Shown: positions 1-6,222, numbered from the stretch's first letter. The stretch: DNA of 6,222 bases from JADKIH01 sp964486655 (GCA_964486655.1 CAZAON010000106.1:1-6222); one strand, 5' to 3'. Numbers and translations are program-made. The notes: generated from the sequence alone by a model not told the origin.

Positions 1-519
1 GTTGTTTATGGATTCTTCGGACTGATAGTAATAGTGCCAATGATACATGATGTTTTTCATTTACCGGTTGGTGAAACTGCTTTGGCAGGGAGTATTGTAC
101 TTGCAATAATGGCGCTTCCGACTATTATTACGGTATCGGAAGATGCCATCAGAAATACTCCAAGAAGCATGAAGGAAGCTTCGCTGGCTTTAGGCGCGAA
201 TCACTGGCAAACAATACGAAGAGTTATACTCCCCTATTCCATTTCCGGAATTTCAGCCGCTGCCATTCTTGGTATCGGCCGCGCTATTGGTGAAACGATG
301 GCAGTACTTATGGTTACGGGAAATGCAGCTGTTATGCCTCATTCTTTGTTGCAACCGGTCAGAACCATCCCAGCTACAATTGCAGCGGAGTTAGGTGAAG
401 CGCCGGCAGGAGGAGTTCATTACAAAGCATTGTTTGCATTGGGATGCATTCTGTTTATCATGACCATGATTGTTAACATTACAGTACAATACATAAGCAC
501 AAGACGCAAAATAAAATGA
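1..519 (+). CDS. pstC: Phosphate ABC transporter permease PstC (3' part; start lies outside the window)
   Basis: This is one of the two inner-membrane permease subunits of the Pst phosphate importer and pairs with PstA. The frame is open from base 1, and the first codons read VVYGFFGLIVIVP, a conserved internal PstC segment. The true start is therefore upstream, and the GTG at 34 is an internal codon. About 172 residues are visible, so by typical family length (about 290-320) roughly the N-terminal 120-150 are missing. The cytoplasmic EAA loop that docks on the ATPase is at visible residues 59-78 (EASLALGANHWQTIRRVILP). It is followed by the PstC signature GIGRAIGETMAV from residue 91. A final hydrophobic helix precedes the basic tail STRRKIK. 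The stop overlaps the pstA start in ATGA, indicating co-translation. The assignment is secure. PstC is distinguished from PstA by the GETMAV motif, where PstA has GETAP, and by gene order. Confidence 0.95.
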   Translation, partial: VVYGFFGLIVIVPMIHDVFHLPVGETALAGSIVLAIMALPTIITVSEDAIRNTPRSMKEASLALGANHWQTIRRVILPYSISGISAAAILGIGRAIGETMAVLMVTGNAAVMPHSLLQPVRTIPATIAAELGEAPAGGVHYKALFALGCILFIMTMIVNITVQYISTRRKIK

Positions 520-1370
520 ATAAAAATCTGAAAGAGAAAATTGCGTTCTGGATATTCAGAATTCTGAGCTTGTTTGTTCTCGTAGTCCTCTTCTGGATTC
601 TGGAATTTATTTTTTCACGAGGCTGGCATATGTTGAGCTGGGACTTCCTCACCAAGATGCCTGAGGACGGAATGACAAAAGGAGGAATTTATCCGGCTAT
701 TATCGGAACATTTTACCTTGTGATCGGCTCCATGTTGTTTGCTTTTCCGCTTGGAGTAATGGCAGGAATATATATTCATGAGTATACGACAGACAATGCG
801 TTCAAACGATTCATGAAATTAATGACGAATAATCTCGCAGGTATACCTTCTATCGTATTCGGATTATTTGGAATGGCCTTGTTTGTTCAGGCTATGAAAT
901 TCGGTGATTCGATTATTGCAGGCTCGCTTACACTCGGACTGCTGGCTTTACCGCTTGTGATTCGTGTAACCGAAGAAGCTTTAATCGCAATTGATGATTC
1001 GTTCCGCCTTGGAAGTTACGCACTGGGAGCGACAAAACTTCAGACAATCAGAAGGGTAATATTGCCTATGGCTTTTCCGAATATTATAACCGGACTTATT
1101 CTTTCCATTGGCAGGGTTTCGGGAGAGACCGCTCCGATCTTATTTACGGTAGCCGCGTATTTTCTTCCTAAATTACCCACCAGCATTTTTGATCAGGTAA
1201 TGGCGCTTCCATATCATCTTTATGTAATTTCAACAAGTGGTACAAAAGTTCAGGAATCGCGCGATATGGCTTACGGAACAGCGCTTGTTCTTGTCTTGAT
1301 CGTTCTCGTGTTAAACCTTCTCGCGAATGCCCTGAGGAGATATTTCAGTAATAAAGTAAAAATGAATTAA
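516..1370 (+). CDS. pstA: Phosphate ABC transporter permease PstA
   Basis: This is the second membrane permease subunit of the Pst phosphate importer and forms the translocation channel with PstC. It is 284 residues long, normal for the family. About six hydrophobic segments are visible, near residues 12-33, 61-83, 108-127, 132-150, 186-212 and 251-272. The GIPSIVFGLFGM segment is at 109-120. The EAA loop that contacts PstB spans about 163-184 (LGSYALGATKLQTIRRVILP), and the PstA signature GRVSGETAP is at 199-207. The ATG at 516 overlaps the pstC stop by four bases and no Shine-Dalgarno sequence is seen, so initiation probably depends on coupling. The stop codon shares one base with the pstB start (TAATG). 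Expression is expected to follow the whole pst operon, which in most bacteria rises under phosphate limitation, but the operon promoter lies outside the window. Confidence 0.96.
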   Translation: MNKNLKEKIAFWIFRILSLFVLVVLFWILEFIFSRGWHMLSWDFLTKMPEDGMTKGGIYPAIIGTFYLVIGSMLFAFPLGVMAGIYIHEYTTDNAFKRFMKLMTNNLAGIPSIVFGLFGMALFVQAMKFGDSIIAGSLTLGLLALPLVIRVTEEALIAIDDSFRLGSYALGATKLQTIRRVILPMAFPNIITGLILSIGRVSGETAPILFTVAAYFLPKLPTSIFDQVMALPYHLYVISTSGTKVQESRDMAYGTALVLVLIVLVLNLLANALRRYFSNKVKMN

Positions 1371-2125
1371 TGCATAAGATTGAAACTAAAAATGTAAATC
1401 TGTACTACGGTACGTTTCATGCACTGAAGAATATTTCTCTTTCCGTTGAACCCAATACGGTAACTGCCTTAATTGGCCCCTCCGGTTGTGGCAAGTCTAC
1501 ATACCTCAGGCTTTTTAACAGGATGAATGATCTGATTCCGGGAATTAAAATTGAAGGAGATGTATTGCTTGATGGGAAGGATATTTACAAGTCAAAGAAT
1601 TTCCGGATTGATGAATTAAGAAAAAAAGTCGGAATGGTTTTTCAAAAGCCAAACCCGTTTCCGAAAAGTATTTTTGAAAATGTCGCATATGGCCTTCGGG
1701 TTAACGGTATCAATCATTCCGCTTTTGTTGAAGAACGCGTAGAAACTTCTTTACGTCAGGCTGCATTATGGGATGAAGTAAAAGACAAATTGAAAAAATC
1801 AGCTTTTGCTTTATCAGGCGGACAGCAACAAAGGCTTTGTATTGCAAGAGCACTTGCTATTGAGCCCTCAATAATTCTGATGGACGAGCCTGCTTCGGCA
1901 CTGGACCCGATTTCATCGGCAAAGATTGAGGAACTCATTTATGAATTGAAAAGTAAATACACGATTATCATAGTAACACATAATATGCAGCAAGCCGGAA
2001 GGGTTAGCGACAATACAGCGTTCTTCTATCTCGGCGAACTCGTGGAGCACGATTCTACACAAAAGATTTTTACTAATCCGCGCGAAGACCGTACTCAGAG
2101 TTATGTTACAGGCCGTTTCGGATAG
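1370..2125 (+). CDS. pstB: Phosphate ABC transporter ATP-binding protein PstB
   Basis: This is the cytoplasmic ATPase subunit that powers phosphate import through PstC-PstA. All ABC landmarks are present in 251 residues, the usual PstB size. They are Walker A GPSGCGKST (36-44), the Q-loop at Q92 in VFQKPNPFPKSI (a PstB hallmark), the signature LSGGQQQR (148-155), Walker B IILMDEP with catalytic E173, the D-loop SALDP (176-180) and the switch histidine H204 in VTHNMQQA. The end, with YLGELVEH and the terminal residues SYVTGRFG, is also typical of PstB. The ATG at 1370 overlaps the pstA stop by one base and gives the expected N-terminus (MHKIETKNVNLYYG). No truncation or lost catalytic residue is seen. 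The short open frame on the opposite strand inside the gene is a shadow. Confidence 0.97.
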   Translation: MHKIETKNVNLYYGTFHALKNISLSVEPNTVTALIGPSGCGKSTYLRLFNRMNDLIPGIKIEGDVLLDGKDIYKSKNFRIDELRKKVGMVFQKPNPFPKSIFENVAYGLRVNGINHSAFVEERVETSLRQAALWDEVKDKLKKSAFALSGGQQQRLCIARALAIEPSIILMDEPASALDPISSAKIEELIYELKSKYTIIIVTHNMQQAGRVSDNTAFFYLGELVEHDSTQKIFTNPREDRTQSYVTGRFG

Positions 2126-2179
2126 GATAACTTTTTTCTTTATTTACAATTAACTTAGTATTCAAAATTAAACAGAACA

Positions 2180-2851
2180 ATGACACACCTTGATATAGAA
2201 ATTAAACGTCTGAAAGGCGAAGTAATTGAAATGTGTGACCTGATACATCTTCAGATGAAGAAAACCCGGGAAGCCTTCACTATGCTTGACAGTGAACTGG
2301 CAAGAGAAGTAAATTTTAACGAGAAACGAGTAAACGCACTGGAACTTAAAATAGACAAGGATTGCGAGAACATTTTCGCATTATTCAATCCCGTCGCCAT
2401 TGATTTACGTTTTGTACTCGCATCTCTTAAAATTAATTACAACCTGGAGCGTATTGGCGATATTGCCGATGGCATCTGCAGGTATGTAATTGCGGCGAAA
2501 GAACCATTCGATAAAAAATTACTGGAGGTAACAAGAATAGACGAAATGTTTGATATGTCGATCAAGATGCTTGGTGATATGAGACAATCATTCGATCTGG
2601 AAGATTCTAAAATTGCCAGGTCCATATTCCAAAAAGATGATCTGTTGGATGAGATCAACGGTCAGGCCAATTTCGTGATCGAAAAATTTATCAAAGAAAA
2701 TCCTGATTCTGTTACGCAGGCTTTGCATATAATTTCTACGATAAGAAAGCTCGAGCGTACGGGTGACCAGATCAAAAATGTTGCTGAAGAAATAATATTT
2801 TATCTGGAGGCAAAGGTACTAAAGCATAAGTCGGCGGAGAAAGCTGATTAA
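2180..2851 (+). CDS. phoU: Phosphate signalling/transport regulator PhoU
   Basis: PhoU is a cytoplasmic, mostly helical protein that couples Pst transporter state to Pho-regulon signalling and limits phosphate uptake. The 223-residue product has the two tandem three-helix PhoU repeats. The first contains NPVAIDLRFV (70-79) and the metal-binding helix ERIGD (90-94). The second contains ERTGD (192-196), followed by N200. In the first repeat the position matching N200 is G98, with D97 beside it. The ExxxDxxxN pattern is therefore complete only in the second repeat. It lies 54 bases after pstB, with no terminator visible between them, so it is most likely the last gene of the pst operon. The ATG at 2180 has no Shine-Dalgarno sequence but gives a normal family N-terminus. 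It converges on pyrD. The fold and family assignment are firm; the exact signalling partner cannot be read from this window. Confidence 0.95.
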   Translation: MTHLDIEIKRLKGEVIEMCDLIHLQMKKTREAFTMLDSELAREVNFNEKRVNALELKIDKDCENIFALFNPVAIDLRFVLASLKINYNLERIGDIADGICRYVIAAKEPFDKKLLEVTRIDEMFDMSIKMLGDMRQSFDLEDSKIARSIFQKDDLLDEINGQANFVIEKFIKENPDSVTQALHIISTIRKLERTGDQIKNVAEEIIFYLEAKVLKHKSAEKAD

Positions 2852-2881
2852 CTGAATTTATTTTTCAGATTTCATTAAACA

Positions 2882-3949
2882 TTATTTACTTCGCTGAGTA
2901 CTGATTTTCCTAAGCAAGGCGTTGTTAATTTCCTTAATTAAGGCCGGCCCTTCGTAGATAAATCCGGTATAGAGCTGAATCAGATCTGCTCCCGCACTGA
3001 GTTTTTCCATTGCATCGTCAGCTGAATGAATTCCCCCTACTCCGATAATGGCGAATTTCTTTCCGGATTTTCCGGCTAAATATTTAATGACTTCGGTAGA
3101 TCTTTTTGTAAGTGGTTTCCCGCTTAATCCGCCTGCACCAATCGTTTCAATTTCTTCCTTTGACGTATGAAGTCCTTCGCGTGATATCGTTGTATTCGTT
3201 GCTATCACCCCATCCAGCGACGATTGAAAGACAACTTCTATTATTTCATCAAGTTGCTCATTGCTGAGGTCGGGTGCAATTTTTAAAAGTATGGGCTTTC
3301 GTTTTAATCCGACTGACAATTCATCGTTTACCGATTGCAGTCGCTTTAGAATATTGAGTAAAGGTCCTTTATCCTGAAGCGAACGTAATCCGGCCGTATT
3401 GGGCGAACTGACATTAACGGCAAAATAGTCGACGAATGGAAACAACTCACGAAAACATTTTTCATAATCCTCGACGGCTTTTTCATTCGGGGTGTTTTTA
3501 TTCTTTCCGATGTTACCGCCAATAATAATTTTCCGGTCGCGGTTCTTCAGTCTGGAAGACATGGCTTCAACCCCTTCGTTATTAAATCCCATCCTGTTAA
3601 TAAGAGCCTTATCGGCAGGCAAACGGAATAAGCGGGGCTTGTCATTGCCGGGTTGAGCAAGCGGAGTTACGGTTCCGACTTCAATAAAACCAAATCCAAG
3701 CGCAGATAATTCATTAAACATTTTGGCATCCTTATCGAGTCCGGCTGCAAGCCCGACCGGATTCGGAAAATCAATTCCAAAAACTGTTTTATGCAATCGT
3801 TTATCGGTAGAGCCGTAGACAGACTTGGCTATCGATTTCGAACCGGGCACTGAAAACAGGATTCCAAGCCAATTAAAAACACGATAATGAACCTTTTCGG
3901 GATCAGTTTTGAAAAGAATTGGCCTTAAAACCGAAGTATATAAACTCAC
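2882..3949 (-). CDS. pyrD: Dihydroorotate dehydrogenase (quinone), class 2
   Basis: This is a membrane-associated FMN enzyme that oxidises dihydroorotate to orotate, the fourth step of pyrimidine synthesis, passing electrons to quinone. The 355-residue length and the N-terminal helical extension (about residues 1-45, with LRPILFKTDPEKVHYRVFNWLG-type sequence) mark class 2 rather than the soluble class 1 enzymes. Landmarks are NPVGLAAGLDKD (63-74), NRMGFNNEG (118-126), NVSSPNTAGLR (179-189), LLKIAPDLS (221-229), TNTT (251-254), GGLSGKPL (273-280), GVGGI (303-307) and YTGFIYEGP (327-335). By comparison with the E. coli enzyme, S182 is the likely catalytic base. The start is GTG at 3949-3947. 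No in-frame ATG lies nearby, and the resulting N-terminus matches the family. The gene is monocistronic as far as seen, divergent from the metal regulator and convergent with phoU. Confidence 0.96.
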   Translation of the reverse strand: MSLYTSVLRPILFKTDPEKVHYRVFNWLGILFSVPGSKSIAKSVYGSTDKRLHKTVFGIDFPNPVGLAAGLDKDAKMFNELSALGFGFIEVGTVTPLAQPGNDKPRLFRLPADKALINRMGFNNEGVEAMSSRLKNRDRKIIIGGNIGKNKNTPNEKAVEDYEKCFRELFPFVDYFAVNVSSPNTAGLRSLQDKGPLLNILKRLQSVNDELSVGLKRKPILLKIAPDLSNEQLDEIIEVVFQSSLDGVIATNTTISREGLHTSKEEIETIGAGGLSGKPLTKRSTEVIKYLAGKSGKKFAIIGVGGIHSADDAMEKLSAGADLIQLYTGFIYEGPALIKEINNALLRKISTQRSK

Positions 3950-3953
3950 GGCG

Positions 3954-3983
3954 CAAATGTAGAAAATCGATCGTGAGAAACAG
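3954..3983 (-). promoter_or_regulatory. Candidate pyrD promoter (Bacteroidota -7/-33 type)
   Basis: Read on the minus strand, TACATTTG (3961-3954) is an exact match to the Bacteroidota -7 consensus TAnnTTTG. A CTG (3983-3981) sits 19 bases upstream, a 2-of-3 match to the -33 TTG. The box ends only four bases before the GTG start of pyrD, so transcription would begin at or within a few bases of the start codon. The element is seen directly; its activity is inferred. Confidence 0.6.
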
Positions 3984-3997
3984 GATTTTTCGTAAGG

Positions 3998-4014
3998 CTA
4001 AAATTAAATTTTAG
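3998..4014. promoter_or_regulatory. Perfect 17-base palindrome, candidate operator for the adjacent DtxR/MntR regulator
   Basis: CTAAAATT and AATTTTAG form a perfect 8-base inverted repeat around one central A. It ends 20 bases before the mntR-side -7 box (4035-4042), so it overlaps or adjoins the expected -33 region, where a bound repressor would block RNA polymerase. DtxR-family dimers commonly bind palindromes of roughly this size in their own promoters. The site is AT-rich and does not spell a classical DtxR, IdeR or MntR box, so the partner is inferred from position only. No T-tract follows and the stem is nearly all A-T, so a transcription terminator is unlikely. Confidence 0.55.
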
Positions 4015-4034
4015 ATTAATCAAAAATAAATGTT

Positions 4035-4042
4035 TAGATTTG
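4035..4042 (+). promoter_or_regulatory. Candidate mntR-mntH -7 promoter box
   Basis: TAGATTTG is an exact match to the Bacteroidota -7 consensus TAnnTTTG, eight bases before the ATG at 4051. No TTG is found at the expected -33 distance; that region is occupied by the end of the palindrome. The box decides the start of the next gene: transcripts beginning just after it would not contain the upstream ATG at 4030. Confidence 0.6.
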
Positions 4043-4050
4043 CCGAAATT

Positions 4051-4719
4051 ATGATACTGTCCTTTACAGAAGAGAACTACCTGAAGGCAATTTACATGCT
4101 GCAGGAAAAGGGTTCCGATAAAATTAATACGAACTCCATTGCATTCGCATTGGATACCAAACCCGCCTCGGTAACAGATATGTTGCAAAAGCTTGCGGAG
4201 AAGAAGCTGTTGAATTATGAACGTTACCAGGGAGTTTCGCTGACTGCTTCGGGAAAGCGTTCAGCCGTTTCGGTGATCAGAAAGCACCGGTTGTGGGAAT
4301 TATTCCTGGTAACAAAACTTGGCTTCAGCTGGGATGAAGTTCATGAAATTGCAGAGCAGCTTGAGCACATTCAATCGGAGCAATTGGTGAAAAAGCTCTA
4401 CTCCTATCTGGGCAAACCAAAGTGGGATCCGCATGGTGACCCTATACCTGATGAGAACGGAAATTTTCACACGATGAATACATTTCCGCTATCGTCGGCG
4501 GGTAAGAATGACCGGTTAATAATTAGCGGCGTGATGGATCACCGGACAGATTTTTTGCAATATCTTGATAAAAATTCCCTGTCACTCGGAAAAATCATTT
4601 CAGTGAAAGACATAACTGATTACGACCAGTCCATGCAGGTTTCGATTGACGGTTCGAAAAGTGTGAAGCATATAAGTGCAGACGTGGCAAAGAATATACT
4701 GGTAACTATTTTCAAATAA
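4051..4719 (+). CDS. mntR: DtxR/MntR-family metal-dependent transcriptional regulator
   Basis: This is a cytoplasmic metal-sensing repressor, probably for Mn(II) or Fe(II). From the ATG at 4051 it has 222 residues: a winged helix-turn-helix (about 1-70, recognition region near TKPASVTDMLQKL), a dimerisation and metal domain (about 71-135) and a C-terminal SH3/FeoA-like domain (about 150-222). Metal ligands known in DtxR have counterparts H79, E83, H98, E105 and H106. The position of DtxR C102 is E102, as in Mn-type sensors. However, N9 and K12 stand where B. subtilis MntR has D8 and E11. H164 and D167 fall near the DtxR E170/Q173 pair. An in-frame ATG at 4030 would add MFRFAEI, but a promoter box lies between the two ATGs and family members start near TEENYLKAIY, so 4051 is preferred. 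mntH begins three bases after the stop. The metal specificity, and hence the symbol, is less certain than the family. Confidence 0.88.
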   Translation: MILSFTEENYLKAIYMLQEKGSDKINTNSIAFALDTKPASVTDMLQKLAEKKLLNYERYQGVSLTASGKRSAVSVIRKHRLWELFLVTKLGFSWDEVHEIAEQLEHIQSEQLVKKLYSYLGKPKWDPHGDPIPDENGNFHTMNTFPLSSAGKNDRLIISGVMDHRTDFLQYLDKNSLSLGKIISVKDITDYDQSMQVSIDGSKSVKHISADVAKNILVTIFK

Positions 4720-4722
4720 TTT

Positions 4723-6222
4723 ATGACCGATTCAAAAAGCATATCACTGCCTGAAGTTAATGCTTCTGTAGACACACAAAAGTCGAAGGGCTTCAGAAGA
4801 TTTTTCGCGTTTCTCGGACCCGCATACCTGGTCAGTGTCGGATATATGGATCCGGGCAACTGGGCCACAGATATTGCCGGTGGTAGCCAGTTCGGTTACA
4901 AACTGATCTGGGTGCTGCTTATGTCAAACATTATTGCGGTGCTGTTGCAGAGCTTTTGTGCAAGGTTAGGAATAGTCTGGGGACGGGATCTTGCACAGGC
5001 GTGTCGTGCATCATATTCAAAACCGGTAAATTTTTCGTTGTATCTGCTGGCGGAAATTGCAATAGCCGCATGTGATCTGGCCGAAGTATTAGGGATGGCG
5101 ATCGGCTTGCAGTTACTTTTTGATATTCCTTTGGTATGGGGCGTGACGATAACAGTACTGGATACTTTCCTCCTGCTCTTCATGATTAATTTCGGCATCC
5201 GAAAAATGGAAGCATTTATCCTGAGTCTGATCGCGATAATCGGAATGGCATTTTTAGCGGAGATGATTTTCGCAAAACCCGATCTGGGAGAAGTTGTAAA
5301 AGGATTTGTTCCATCCATTCCGAATGAAACAGCCTTATATATAGCGATTGGGATTATCGGAGCGACAGTGATGCCTCATAATTTATATCTGCATTCATCA
5401 TTGGTTCAGACGCGCAAGTTTGACCGTACGCCGAAGGAAATAAAACGAGCCATCAAGTATAACATCATTGACTCTGTTGTCGCACTGAATCTCGCATTTT
5501 TTGTCAATGCAGCAATACTGATTCTGGCGGCATCTACTTTTTTCAGAAACGGATTATATGAGGTAGCTGAAATTCAGGATGCACATCGTTTTCTGGCTCC
5601 TCTTCTTGGAACGGAATGGGCACCGAAACTTTTCGCAATTGCTCTGATAGCGGCCGGACAGAGTTCGACGATAACAGGAACACTGGCAGGCCAAATTGTA
5701 ATGGAAGGGTTTTTGAATTTCAGGATTGCCCCCTGGATCAGGAGATTACTCACCCGTTTGATAGCTATTGTGCCGGCGTTAATTGTGATTAATTATTTTG
5801 GAGAAAGCGCTACTGGAAAGCTGCTTATACTCTCTCAGGTAATTCTAAGCTTGCAGTTGGGATTTGCCATTATTCCGCTCATTCACTTTGTTAGTGATAA
5901 AACGCGGATGAAAGAATATGCGATAAAGAATTATGTTAAAGTGATAGCCTGGTTCTTTGCTTCCATCATTGTCGGTCTCAATGTAAAATTAGTTTTCTCA
6001 CAATTACAGGAATGGTTAAGCGGTTCTGCATCGTTGTGGGTTACCTTGCTGGTTATTCCATTAGTAATAGCCGCGGCTGTATTATTACTTTATATCACAT
6101 TTAGTCCGCTCTTTAACAAGAAAGACAAAATTGTCACTTCAACACATGGCGCGATCTTACCAATAAATCCAATTGCGATAAGTTCATACAAGCGAATTGC
6201 AATCACAGTCGACTTTTCATTT
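4723..6222 (+). CDS. mntH: NRAMP-family divalent metal transporter with apparent C-terminal Usp domain (3' end outside window)
   Basis: This is an inner-membrane, probably proton-coupled importer of Mn(II)/Fe(II). Exactly 500 codons are visible with no stop. The helix 1 motif DPGN is at 43-46 and the helix 6 motif MPHNLYLH at 217-224, giving metal ligands D43, N46 and M217 and the conserved histidines H219 and H224. GQSSTITGTLAGQIVMEG (313-330) and the helix 10 segment SQVILSLQLGFAIIPL with Q378 also match NRAMP. About twelve hydrophobic segments run from residue 27 to 462. A polar linker (about 463-488) follows, then YKRIAITVDFSF. This resembles the first strand of a UspA nucleotide-binding domain, which would explain why the frame runs beyond the usual 400-450 residues of MntH. 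The ATG at 4723 lies three bases after the mntR stop, has no Shine-Dalgarno sequence and is likely coupled to it. The NRAMP call is firm; the Usp fusion rests on about twelve residues. Confidence 0.93.
   Translation, partial: MTDSKSISLPEVNASVDTQKSKGFRRFFAFLGPAYLVSVGYMDPGNWATDIAGGSQFGYKLIWVLLMSNIIAVLLQSFCARLGIVWGRDLAQACRASYSKPVNFSLYLLAEIAIAACDLAEVLGMAIGLQLLFDIPLVWGVTITVLDTFLLLFMINFGIRKMEAFILSLIAIIGMAFLAEMIFAKPDLGEVVKGFVPSIPNETALYIAIGIIGATVMPHNLYLHSSLVQTRKFDRTPKEIKRAIKYNIIDSVVALNLAFFVNAAILILAASTFFRNGLYEVAEIQDAHRFLAPLLGTEWAPKLFAIALIAAGQSSTITGTLAGQIVMEGFLNFRIAPWIRRLLTRLIAIVPALIVINYFGESATGKLLILSQVILSLQLGFAIIPLIHFVSDKTRMKEYAIKNYVKVIAWFFASIIVGLNVKLVFSQLQEWLSGSASLWVTLLVIPLVIAAAVLLLYITFSPLFNKKDKIVTSTHGAILPINPIAISSYKRIAITVDFSF

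Noticed and set aside
34..36. GTG at 34 as the start of the first gene.
   Set aside because: The frame is open to base 1 and the upstream codons (VVYGFFGL) belong to the conserved PstC core, so this is an internal codon of a gene cut by the window edge.
1756..1938. Open frame on the minus strand inside pstB.
   Set aside because: It is antisense to the conserved ABC signature and Walker B region, with low-complexity Ser/Ala-rich translation. It is a shadow frame.
2126..2179. Possible separate promoter or terminator between pstB and phoU.
   Set aside because: The 54 bases are AT-rich but contain no TAnnTTTG box and no convincing hairpin, so phoU is best read as part of the pst operon.
2437..2658. 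Open frame on the minus strand inside phoU.
   Set aside because: It lies wholly within a well-supported gene and has no recognisable protein features.
2852..2868. Inverted repeat CTGAA / TTCAG between the convergent phoU and pyrD stop codons, as a possible bidirectional terminator.
   Set aside because: The stem is only five base pairs with a seven-base AT loop and no proper T-tract on either side. It is too weak to call a terminator.
3946..4188. Open frame on the minus strand across the pyrD-mntR control region.
   Set aside because: It spans both promoter boxes and the palindrome and overlaps the conserved helix-turn-helix coding region. Its translation resembles no family.
4896..5318. 140-residue open frame on the minus strand inside the NRAMP gene.
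   Set aside because: It is antisense to strongly conserved NRAMP helices, has biased Ser/Ile/Arg composition and no family resemblance.

Overview
The window looks like an ordinary chromosomal stretch from a member of the Bacteroidota. Three things point there. The clear starts lack Shine-Dalgarno sequences. Two divergent genes have TAnnTTTG-type -7 promoter boxes directly in front of them. The proteins also read like Bacteroidota versions, for example a class 2 PyrD beginning with LRPILFKTDPEKVH, a DtxR-type regulator beginning with TEENYLKAIY, and an NRAMP transporter with an apparent universal-stress-protein tail. Assignment below phylum is not supported.

Positions 1-2851 (+ strand) hold the distal part of a high-affinity phosphate uptake operon: the 3' part of pstC (cut by the left edge), pstA, pstB and phoU. 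pstC/pstA share 4 bases (ATGA) and pstA/pstB share 1 base (TAATG), so translational coupling is likely. phoU follows pstB after 54 bases. PstC and PstA form the membrane channel, PstB is the ATPase and PhoU is the regulator that restrains uptake and Pho signalling. The phosphate-binding protein PstS is not in view and would have to lie upstream or elsewhere.

Positions 2882-3949 (- strand) hold pyrD, a quinone-dependent dihydroorotate dehydrogenase of pyrimidine synthesis. It converges on phoU with only 30 bases between the two stop codons.

Positions 3950-4050 are a 101-base divergent control region between pyrD and the next operon. It carries a -7 box for each direction and a perfect 17-base palindrome, CTAAAATTAAATTTTAG, about 20 bases upstream of the mntR-side -7 box. 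This is the best candidate operator in the window.

Positions 4051-6222 (+ strand) hold a metal-homeostasis pair: a three-domain DtxR/MntR-family metalloregulator, then 3 bases later an NRAMP (MntH-type) divalent metal transporter that is open at the right edge. After the last membrane helix the transporter continues through a linker into YKRIAITVDFS, which resembles the first beta strand of a UspA domain. The gene therefore probably encodes a transporter-Usp fusion. The simplest reading of the pair is that the regulator senses Mn(II) or Fe(II) and represses its own operon through the palindrome.

No RNA genes, mobile elements, CRISPR arrays or pseudogenes were seen, and no gene-free stretch exceeds about 100 bases. 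Nothing here amounts to a clearly new system. The most interesting points are the transporter-Usp fusion, the putative metal operator and the very short or absent 5' leaders.
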